From positions 4,288,954-4,352,953 of the forward strand of contig JADJXR010000001.1 in assembly GCA_016710285.1 (NCBI GenBank): DNA of 64,000 bases, read 5' to 3'. Positions 37,157 through 44,179 of the stretch are shown here, piece by piece. Source of the DNA: Chlorobiota bacterium (GTDB taxonomy: Bacteria; Bacteroidota; Ignavibacteria; OLB7). The notes under the pieces were generated by a model that made no database searches, was not told where the DNA came from, and saw only the letters and a list, made by a program, of their open reading frames with translations. Position 1 is the stretch's first letter. The number at the start of each line of letters is the position of its first letter. A program made the translations under genes and the position numbers.

Positions 37157-37753
37157 TCAAAGGATTGCGTTGACGGCCGCCTGCATCACGCTTCGGAATT
37201 GTTCTTTCCATTCTTTCCCTCCGTCGGGTCCAACAATGTTGGTGACGCCAAGCAGAATTGCTGTGGGGATTCCGGCAGCGGCGCGAAGCACCGGGTACGC
37301 CTCAAGATTCTCCACCCGGCCCGAAATGCCCGACTCCAATTGCCGCGCCAGCGATTCCGATTCGGTGATTCCCAACGTGCAGATCACTTCGGCATCGGCG
37401 GGCGGCGGGGAGAGCCGGCGGCGGAGTTGCTCGGTTAGCTCGGGATCGGTAAGAAGCGTTTCCGGCATCAGCCCCGGGATTCGCATTGCCTGGGAAGCCA
37501 CATCGCCCGAACCAAGCCGAACGCTGCGTGCAAGCAGAAGCTGGCCAATCTGGAAACCGCTTCCCGGATACGCACCGCACGTTCCGACGAACAGCATCGC
37601 CGCCGGCGTGTGGCGCGCCACAATCCGTGACGTTCCGGCGGCAGCATCCACCAGCCCCACGCCGGTGATATCGCTCGGCAACGAAGGGGGAACCCCATTC
37701 GGGAACGCAGCATCCCGCTCAAGCGCGGACGAAAATACAAGGAGAAAGGACAT
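37157..37753 (-). CDS. Nucleosidase of the futalosine hydrolase / MTA nucleosidase type
   Basis: A 198-residue nucleoside phosphorylase superfamily protein. GTCGAYPGSGFQIGQLLLAR is close to the signature of futalosine hydrolase (MqnB), and GVGLVDAAAGTSRIVAR is typical of the fold. The segment ENLEAYPVLRAA stands where active enzymes have an EDMEGAA-like motif, so the key Glu appears as part of NLE. Futalosine hydrolase splits futalosine in the alternative menaquinone pathway; no other mqn gene is in the window. The start at 37753 is taken from family length. It precedes the radical SAM gene by 10 bp. Confidence 0.65.
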   Translation of the reverse strand: MSFLLVFSSALERDAAFPNGVPPSLPSDITGVGLVDAAAGTSRIVARHTPAAMLFVGTCGAYPGSGFQIGQLLLARSVRLGSGDVASQAMRIPGLMPETLLTDPELTEQLRRRLSPPPADAEVICTLGITESESLARQLESGISGRVENLEAYPVLRAAAGIPTAILLGVTNIVGPDGGKEWKEQFRSVMQAAVNAIL

Positions 37754-37930
37754 AGGAATGGTTATGGAACGTGACGGAAGCAAGGGCAAAGATAGGAACT
37801 CACCATATGCACGAAAGAGCGGAAGCCGCAGCAACTTTGCTCTTGCGTTGCCGATCCATTCTTTCGTATCATTTCCACGACTTCTTCAGCTGCTTCCACA
37901 GAACTTTTACTGAGAAAGAGAGAGGTTGTT

Positions 37931-38641
37931 ATGTCGCTCAGCTTACAGGCCTTCCTTTCGGCTGGCAGGGATTTCGAGGCCAGCCGGTATCGGATTCTTG
38001 AGGGGTTACGGCGCGTTCGGCAGGAGTTCACGCACAACCGTATCTACCCCACCCTTTCGGAATTAACGGAGCTGTACGTGACGCTCCGGACCATCACCGA
38101 CAACAGCACGAACCTTCGCGACCAACTTCCCGGGCGGATTGTTGGGCTTGACTTACAAGGCCAACGGGTGATCTACCGGAACGAATCGTTCAGCAACGAT
38201 GATGTTCTGGCGGTCCAGGAACTGATCCGGTGGGCGATGCCGCTGCTGCAACAAGCAATCGAGGAGGGGCAAACGATCTTCAATTTTGTTGATGACCACC
38301 TGCGGTTGGAGCACGTTGGGCTGCTTCCTTCCTACGTTGAGGAAGGGTATTTGCTGATCCCAGAGTTGCAGCGGGGGGTGCTTCATGTGATTCAGTATGA
38401 GGTGAGCATTTTCACCAGCGAGAACGAGCGATACCGGAACCTGCGAACCACCTCGGTGCGGACGGTTTCGCTGAACGATCTTGGGATGACGGCGGCATCG
38501 CTGAAGATGCTGCTGATTGCCGAGAACCGTTCGCTTCCGAACCCGGCCACCTACATCTTCCAAACCGATCTTGATTTCCCCTTTGCCGAAACCATGCTGC
38601 CCGTGGCCAAGCGGAAGCTGTTGCGGAGGTTGTTTTCGTAG
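37931..38641 (+). CDS. Conserved-looking protein of unknown function
   Basis: A 236-residue soluble protein, not recognised. It starts MSLSLQAFLSAGRDFEASRY after an AGAGAGAGG-like purine stretch, has no signal peptide or membrane segment, and is mainly helical at the N-terminus, with mixed strands later (GYLLIPELQRGVLHVIQYEV). Its codon use matches the host. A strong terminator follows, so it is a single-gene unit. Confidence 0.75.
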   Translation: MSLSLQAFLSAGRDFEASRYRILEGLRRVRQEFTHNRIYPTLSELTELYVTLRTITDNSTNLRDQLPGRIVGLDLQGQRVIYRNESFSNDDVLAVQELIRWAMPLLQQAIEEGQTIFNFVDDHLRLEHVGLLPSYVEEGYLLIPELQRGVLHVIQYEVSIFTSENERYRNLRTTSVRTVSLNDLGMTAASLKMLLIAENRSLPNPATYIFQTDLDFPFAETMLPVAKRKLLRRLFS

Positions 38642-38658
38642 AACGGTGGCCAACGCAG

Positions 38659-38697
38659 ACGGGGCAAGCTCCGTTACCGGCAGCCTGCCCCGTTTTT
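38659..38697 (+). terminator. Rho-independent terminator
   Basis: An 8-bp stem ACGGGGCA/TGCCCCGT (38659-38666 and 38686-38693) followed by T residues, 17 bp after the stop of the plus-strand gene. It separates this gene from the convergent YCF48 gene. Confidence 0.8.
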
Positions 38698-38717
38698 GAA
38701 TATTTGGTTGCGCCCAA

Positions 38718-40928
38718 TCAGTGCGCCACAACAATCGGCACACTACGCCGTTGCCCCTTGCCAACCATTTGCACCACGTACAGCCCGTTCGGCAATCCGT
38801 CCAACTCCATCACTATTTCATTGTTTCCGGTTCGGGATTGGGTCCAGGTTCCCACGGCTACTTGCTGGCCTAGTCCATTGTACAACTCAATATCCCCTTC
38901 GCAATCTTTTGGCAGCCGGAGCCACACCCTTCCGCTTGTGGGGTTTGGGTAGAGGAGCAACCCGCCTTCGTTCCCCCATCCATCTCCATTTCTATCTCCA
39001 TCTCCAATCCCTACCGATGAGGTACGCTCTGATTTGGTAAACCGGAGTATTGCGCCGTTTGGCCCAACAACTATTGCCCGCAGGCTATCTATCATGCAGA
39101 GGCTGTACACACGAAACACCACTCCGCTAAGCAGGCTAAGCCCTGACTCCTCCGCTGACCATGTTTGGCCGCTGTCGCTGGTGTAGTAGATCGTTCCGCC
39201 TGTTTCCGGCGCGACCACTCCATACCGCGCATTCCAAAAGCTCATCCGAAAGGGGGTCACGCCAGCTGGAAGCGGGAATGGGTTCCATGTTTTTCCGCCA
39301 TCGGTTGTCCGGGCAACTTCGGTGACTCCACGCCGGGTTGCGGTTTGGCGGTCGTGCATCTGCACCCCTATCATACTGGTGAAATATGTGGAGATCGAGT
39401 CCCACGTTGCACCGCCATCGGTGGTTCCCAACAGTTTTGGCGGGTTTCCAACCGCAAGCCCTGTCAGGGAGTCGGCAAAGGAAACGCCAAACAGGCTGCT
39501 GGCCGTCTGGGGCTGTTGCGATACCCAAGTTTCGCCTGCGTCGGTTGTTCGCACAATTGTGGCGTAGCGGCCAACCGCCACGGCATTGCGGCGATTGATC
39601 ACCACAACATCATTCAGATAATTCTTCACGCCAGAAAGGGACTCTCTCCACGTCATGCCATCATCTACCGAATGGAGGATGATTCCGGAATCCCCCACAG
39701 CAACGCACAACCCATCGGCACAGGCAACCGCCGATAATATCTGTTGCCCCGGGTAGGGCCGTTTCTTCCACGTTGCCCCACCGTTGTTTGTGGTGTAAAT
39801 GGTGATTTGGCTGTCAATGCTTGCTTTAGAATCTCTCCCCACTGCTACGCCCACGCCTTGTTGCTGAGCCGAGAAAGAGGCACTGCTAAACGTCGCGGTT
39901 GAACCGCTTGAACAGATTTTCCACGTTACCCCTGTATCGTTCGAACTGTAGATACTTGCTGGCGACCCGACGGCAACCATGGTGCTGCCGTTCACTGCTA
40001 TTCCATTTTGGGGAAGGCCATTTTCGTACAGTGGGGACCATTCTTTGCCACTGGTTGTTGTCCGGTACATGATGCCTGAGCCCATCACATACCCTGTTGT
40101 AGGTGTGGTAAAGAGAATGTTGCCGGGCCGCAGTCCAAAATTTCTTGACGACCCGCTCCATGAGTAACCGCCATCGGTTGTGGAGTAGAGATATCCAGGC
40201 TCCTTGAATTGACCGGTGATGCCGGTCATAAAGCCACGCAACGAGTCAATGAAAAACACTCCTTGTAGCTCCGCTCTTCTTCCGCCGCCGCTACCGCTTC
40301 CTTCGGAGCGGAGCACTGCCCAAGTTGCTCCACCGTCCTGGGTGTGGATCACCGTATTCCACGCGCCCACCGCCCACCCCTCCTCGGCATTGATAAAGTG
40401 CATGGCATACATTGGGTTCGTTGTTGGGGGTGCAACCGGGTTCCATGTTGCCCCACCATCCACCGTCCGGACAATCCGGCAGGTGGTATTGCCGCCACCA
40501 ACTGCCACGCCAACCATCGGCGTTAGCATGTTGATCGCTTCAATCTGTCCCTCGTTTGCTTCGCCTTGGTTGCGGACCTTCCACGTGATGGCGGCATCAT
40601 CGGTTTGGAGTATCTGCAGCCCCACACCGCCCGCCACACCATGTAAGGAATCACGGAAATGGAGTGCGTGCAGCCCCGCGATTGTTCCTGTTGACCGGGC
40701 TTCCCATGTGTTCCCTCCATCATAGGTTGCAATCATTCCGCCGTTCTCGCCAACGGCTATGCCAAATTGCTCCGTAACCATCTGCACGTCGTACATGGAG
40801 TTCCCCGTGGGCTTGGGGTTCAGCCACTCCCAGCCCAACTGCTGGGCTGGGAGTGTGCCGATCGGCAGCAACAGCAGTAATATCAAGACAGCACCAAGAA
40901 TTTGGCTGCGGATATGTTCTGATGTCAT
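38718..40928 (-). CDS. Secreted YCF48-type propeller protein with C-terminal sorting-like domain (cassette 3)
   Basis: A 736-residue secreted protein. The start at 40928 gives a signal peptide (MTSEHIRSQILGAVLILLLL, cleavage near LPAQ) and has AGGGG nine bases upstream. About ten YCF48 repeats follow (for instance GENGGMIATYDGGNTW and GRYATIVRTTDAGETW). The C-terminus, with LLLYPNPTSGRVWLRLPKD and PNGLYVVQMVG, is a clear T9SS-type sorting domain. A short imperfect CCATCT-type repeat lies just before that domain. It lies only 16 bp after the Cys-rich gene, so here the pair is tightly linked. Confidence 0.88.
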   Translation of the reverse strand: MTSEHIRSQILGAVLILLLLLPIGTLPAQQLGWEWLNPKPTGNSMYDVQMVTEQFGIAVGENGGMIATYDGGNTWEARSTGTIAGLHALHFRDSLHGVAGGVGLQILQTDDAAITWKVRNQGEANEGQIEAINMLTPMVGVAVGGGNTTCRIVRTVDGGATWNPVAPPTTNPMYAMHFINAEEGWAVGAWNTVIHTQDGGATWAVLRSEGSGSGGGRRAELQGVFFIDSLRGFMTGITGQFKEPGYLYSTTDGGYSWSGSSRNFGLRPGNILFTTPTTGYVMGSGIMYRTTTSGKEWSPLYENGLPQNGIAVNGSTMVAVGSPASIYSSNDTGVTWKICSSGSTATFSSASFSAQQQGVGVAVGRDSKASIDSQITIYTTNNGGATWKKRPYPGQQILSAVACADGLCVAVGDSGIILHSVDDGMTWRESLSGVKNYLNDVVVINRRNAVAVGRYATIVRTTDAGETWVSQQPQTASSLFGVSFADSLTGLAVGNPPKLLGTTDGGATWDSISTYFTSMIGVQMHDRQTATRRGVTEVARTTDGGKTWNPFPLPAGVTPFRMSFWNARYGVVAPETGGTIYYTSDSGQTWSAEESGLSLLSGVVFRVYSLCMIDSLRAIVVGPNGAILRFTKSERTSSVGIGDGDRNGDGWGNEGGLLLYPNPTSGRVWLRLPKDCEGDIELYNGLGQQVAVGTWTQSRTGNNEIVMELDGLPNGLYVVQMVGKGQRRSVPIVVAH

Positions 40929-40944
40929 AATTGCCCCTGTATGA

Positions 40945-41940
40945 TTATTTCGTTGATAGAGATGGGTCAGGCTCGGGTGCAGTGCGACCACTATACAGCG
41001 TGAAATCGGGGCAGACACCTGTGCAGCCTCTAATGTCGAAAATATTTCCCGGATCACATTGGGGGCTGCCATCAAGCTGCGCTGAACCTCTTGCTCGTGA
41101 AGTACGATTGCCATGCTCATCCATGCAGACATCCCAGTAGGCATAGCAGCATGGTGATTCTCCGCAGGAAACTGGATCGGACTCATTACTGTTTGGATTC
41201 CACTTCCAGCATGGAGGAACAAAGGTTCGGGTAATGCTTTGGCAGTAAGTTCCTCCAAACGGTCCAGGCTGTAATGGTGGGAACCCCATAGGGTTAGCAT
41301 CAATTAGAGCTTGTGTCGCACTAACGACAAGCTGGCTAATTATGAACCCGTTGCAGGCGGAATTGACTGGTGTAATGTCATCAATGATGAGGTCATACCA
41401 CTTTCCTTGGCAAGCACTACGATGCCGATAAGCAATTCGAACCCAACAGTTTGTGTTCGGGATCCGAACTACAGAGGTGTCGTAAGCAAAGTTCTCTTGA
41501 CAAATATCATCATCAATGGCATAGAGGCACGGCGGGTTTTCGTTTTGCGCTTGCAGATCAGGAGCAAATAGTCCACTGCAAGCAACAATCGTCAGTATTG
41601 CAGCCAGAAGGCGTGTCGGCCAGAAGGCGTGTCGGCCAGAAGGCGTGTCGGCCAGAAGGCGTGTCGGCCAGAAGGCGTGTCGGCCAGAAGGCGTGTCGGC
41701 CAGAAGGCGTGTCGGCCAGAAGGCGTGTCGGCCAGAAGGCGTGTCGGCCAGAAGGCGTGTCGGCCAGAAGGCGTGTCGGCCAGAAGGCGTGTCGGCCAGA
41801 AGGCGTGTCGGCCAGAAGGCGTGTCGGCCAGAAGGCGTGTCGGCCAGAAGGCGTGTCGGCCAGAAGGCCGACAGAAATCGGAGCGTTCCATGATGGTAGT
41901 ATGGATTATGTGAGGAAGAGTGCAGCGCGTTTCGCCGCAC
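40945..41940 (-). CDS. Cys-rich secreted protein with frame-switching repeat in its N-terminus (cassette 3)
   Basis: Third member of the Cys-rich family: after cleavage near DLQAQ the mature part holds about 18 cysteines, with ALIDANPMG, SPCCYAYWDVC-MDEHG and GCTGVCP matching the others. The hydrophobic signal segment (RLLAAILTIVACSGLFA) begins right at the end of a 16-bp tandem array and has no start codon of its own, so translation must enter through the array. From the only nearby ATG (41891), the present 16 full units put the signal out of frame and the reading ends in HAFWLQY. Counts of 14 or 17 would be in frame. A GTG at 41940 is in frame with the mature part now; its use is uncertain. 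Confidence 0.7.
   Translation of the reverse strand: MRRNALHSSSHNPYYHHGTLRFLSAFWPTRLLADTPSGRHAFWPTRLLADTPSGRHAFWPTRLLADTPSGRHAFWPTRLLADTPSGRHAFWPTRLLADTPSGRHAFWPTRLLAAILTIVACSGLFAPDLQAQNENPPCLYAIDDDICQENFAYDTSVVRIPNTNCWVRIAYRHRSACQGKWYDLIIDDITPVNSACNGFIISQLVVSATQALIDANPMGFPPLQPGPFGGTYCQSITRTFVPPCWKWNPNSNESDPVSCGESPCCYAYWDVCMDEHGNRTSRARGSAQLDGSPQCDPGNIFDIRGCTGVCPDFTLYSGRTAPEPDPSLSTK
41603..41868 (-). repeat. 16-bp tandem repeat array, 16 full copies plus a partial
   Basis: Unit GCCAGAAGGCGTGTCG on the plus strand, repeated without visible error from 41603 to 41858, with ten more bases. Because 16 is not a multiple of three, each gain or loss of a unit shifts the reading frame of the Cys-rich gene across it. 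Three units encode a 16-residue cycle (FWPTRLLADTPSGRHA). Confidence 0.97.
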
Positions 41941-42067
41941 ACCAGAGGAGCCAACTATGTCATGGGAAGCAGACTGGTGGCAATAGTACGGCAAGATGAT
42001 GACACGTGCAAGGCGTAGCGATAGTTTTTTTATGAGCCATTCGCCGGTAATTCCACCAACTTCACCT

Positions 42068-42949
42068 ATGTTCGCAGCCATGATGCTTGGTGCGCATACT
42101 TCGATGGCTGGTGGGCTGCATACGGCCGTTACCCGCTCGCAAACCTTTGGGGGAACGGCCCTCCAAATCTTCTCGAAAAACAACAACCGCTGGGCCGCTC
42201 CTCTCCTTTCCGATCAGGCTATCCAGCAGTGGCAATCGGCATTGGCCGATTCACCGATTCCCCTTGCGGCGGTGGCAATCCACGACAGCTACCTTATCAA
42301 CCTTTGCTCGCCGGATGAACAAACGCTGGCCCGCTCGATTGATGCGTTTCTGGATGAACATCACCGCGCCCAGCAGCTTGGGGTGCGGTTGCTGAATTTC
42401 CACCCGGGCGCGGCTTGCGGGCGCGACCCCGAAAGCGCGATTGCGCTGGTTGCCGAAAACATCAACCGAACCCACGAGGCCACCACAGGGTTCAACACCA
42501 TTTCGGTGATTGAAACCACTGCGGGGCAAGGGACAACGTTGGGCTGGCGGTTCCAGGAAATCGCCGCGATTATCGCACAGATTGATGACCAATCGCGGGT
42601 TGGTGTCTGCTTGGACACGTGCCACGTGTTTGCCGCGGGCTACGACATCCGAACCGAACGGGGATACCGTGAGATGATGGAGGAGTTTGATGCGTTGATA
42701 GGATTGGAACGCCTGCTGCTGTTCCACCTGAACGACTCGAAAGCCGCGCTGGGCACACGCGTGGACCGGCACGAGCATATCGGCAAAGGGAAGATTGGCG
42801 AAGAAGCGTTCCGCGCACTGATGAGCGACGAACGGTTTGCCAACGTGCCGATGGTGATCGAGACACCGAAAGGGAAAGAGATGGCGGAGGATATCGAGAA
42901 CTTGAACCTGCTGCGGAGCTTTGTGCCGTCGGCACTATTAACCCCCTGA
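42068..42949 (+). CDS. nfo: Endonuclease IV (AP endonuclease)
   Basis: A zinc-dependent AP endonuclease for base excision repair. Seen: LGAHTSMAGGLHTAV at the start, LNFHPGA, IETTAGQGTTLGWRFQEIA, VGVCLDTCHVFAAGYD and HLNDSKAALGTRVDRHEHIG, all family signatures with the metal-binding His, Glu and Asp. Starts at 41996, 42032, 42068 and 42080 are in frame; 42068 gives 293 residues, close to the family. The stop overlaps the next start by one base. Confidence 0.95.
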   Translation: MFAAMMLGAHTSMAGGLHTAVTRSQTFGGTALQIFSKNNNRWAAPLLSDQAIQQWQSALADSPIPLAAVAIHDSYLINLCSPDEQTLARSIDAFLDEHHRAQQLGVRLLNFHPGAACGRDPESAIALVAENINRTHEATTGFNTISVIETTAGQGTTLGWRFQEIAAIIAQIDDQSRVGVCLDTCHVFAAGYDIRTERGYREMMEEFDALIGLERLLLFHLNDSKAALGTRVDRHEHIGKGKIGEEAFRALMSDERFANVPMVIETPKGKEMAEDIENLNLLRSFVPSALLTP

Positions 42950-43461
42950 TGCCCAACGAACGCGACCGCCTTGCGCTTGATTTCCGGCTGAAACGGTTTC
43001 AGCGGGGGACGGAGTACAGCCTGCTGGTGACGATTTTTGCGTACTACTTGATGGCGTTTCAGGGGTGGTATCAGCTTCCGCTGGCGTTGTTCGCCGGCGG
43101 GTTGATGTTCGGGATGAACTTCCACCTTACTCAGCTTCGCGAACGCCGCCGCACCGCCGCGCCGGAGAACCGCGCCCGAATCCTTGCCGACACGTTGGAG
43201 TCGGTGCTGTTCATGGTGTTTGTTGGCGGCTCGCTTGGGTTTGGCTTTATTTGGCGAAGCGAGCGGTTTACCGAGCAGGAAATGTACGCCTACATGGCCG
43301 CGGTGCTGATTGGGATGTTCGCCGCCGGGATGACTGGGGAGATATTCTGGCAGCACCGGAATTTCCGAAAGCTAAGCGTTGAGCAGCGGGTCCATTACAT
43401 CGTCAACCTTCGCCGCACAATCATCCTTCCCTACACAAACTCACGGCAGAAAGCAAGGTGA
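42949..43461 (+). CDS. Membrane protein of unknown function
   Basis: A 170-residue protein with four predicted membrane helices (around residues 23-40, 43-58, 82-102 and 113-130) and basic ends. It begins inside the nfo stop (TGATG), so it is coupled to nfo. No family was recognised. Confidence 0.8.
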   Translation: MPNERDRLALDFRLKRFQRGTEYSLLVTIFAYYLMAFQGWYQLPLALFAGGLMFGMNFHLTQLRERRRTAAPENRARILADTLESVLFMVFVGGSLGFGFIWRSERFTEQEMYAYMAAVLIGMFAAGMTGEIFWQHRNFRKLSVEQRVHYIVNLRRTIILPYTNSRQKAR

Positions 43462-43519
43462 TGCTTATGTTTGCGGGGGGAACGCAACCGCACGGGGTGC
43501 GTGGCCAACCGCAACAACG

Positions 43520-44179
43520 ATGCGTTCCCGCGTGGCCGCTTTCAATGCACCGTCTCCCGATCATCAATTCCCAACTCCCGCCTTGGCATTCAATATCCAA
43601 CATTTTTTTGAAGAGTCATTCCGCGAAAGCGCAGAAGTGAAGCTGAAGACGATTGAGGCTTGCTCCGGGCCGATCCTTGCTGCCGTGGAGGCGATGGCGG
43701 CCACGTACCGCAACGGCGGGAAAGTGCTGTTCTGCGGCAACGGCGGAAGCGCGGCCGACAGCCAACACCTTGCCACCGAGCTGATGATCCGGCTGAACCA
43801 CGATCTTCAACGCCCTGCGCTTGCGGCAATCAGCCTTTGCACGGATCCGTCAAACCTTACGGCTGCCGGGAACGACATTGGCTTCCAGAATGTTTTTGCA
43901 CGCAACGTCCAGGGCTTGGGGCACGCTGGCGATCTTCTGGTGGCAATCAGCACAAGCGGGCGTTCGCCCAACGTGGTGCTGGCGGTCCAGATGGCGCGAA
44001 GCCTCGGGATGAAATCTATCGGGCTGCTTGGCGGAACCGGCGGAACCCTGAAGGACCTGTGCGACGTTTCTATCATTATCCCCTCCAACAACACTCAGCG
44101 GATTCAAGAAGGCCATATCACCGTGGGGCACGTCCTGTGCGAATCTGTTGAACAACTGCTGTACGGAAACCATGCGTAA
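43520..44179 (+). CDS. gmhA: Sedoheptulose-7-phosphate isomerase (SIS domain)
   Basis: GmhA converts sedoheptulose 7-phosphate to glycero-manno-heptose 7-phosphate, the first step to lipopolysaccharide heptose. Seen: GGKVLFCGNGGSAADSQHLA, LAAISLCTDPSNLTAAGNDIGF, LLVAISTSGRSPNVVLAV and the end HVLCESVEQLLYG. The family core starts near residue 28 (FNIQHFFEESFRESAEVKL), so the true start may be later, including a TTG near 43583. The end overlaps the next gene by eight bases. It fits with lpxB as evidence of an LPS-making cell. Confidence 0.92.
   Translation: MRSRVAAFNAPSPDHQFPTPALAFNIQHFFEESFRESAEVKLKTIEACSGPILAAVEAMAATYRNGGKVLFCGNGGSAADSQHLATELMIRLNHDLQRPALAAISLCTDPSNLTAAGNDIGFQNVFARNVQGLGHAGDLLVAISTSGRSPNVVLAVQMARSLGMKSIGLLGGTGGTLKDLCDVSIIIPSNNTQRIQEGHITVGHVLCESVEQLLYGNHA

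Noticed and set aside
38970..39005. Functional microsatellite in the cassette 3 YCF48 gene
   Set aside because: The CCATCT-type repeat is short and imperfect and encodes a normal Gly/Asp-rich linker; little sign of slippage.
41603..41868. CRISPR or minisatellite-encoded gene on the plus strand
   Set aside because: Plus-strand frames through the array are open only because the unit has no stop codon. No start site, spacers or family support them.
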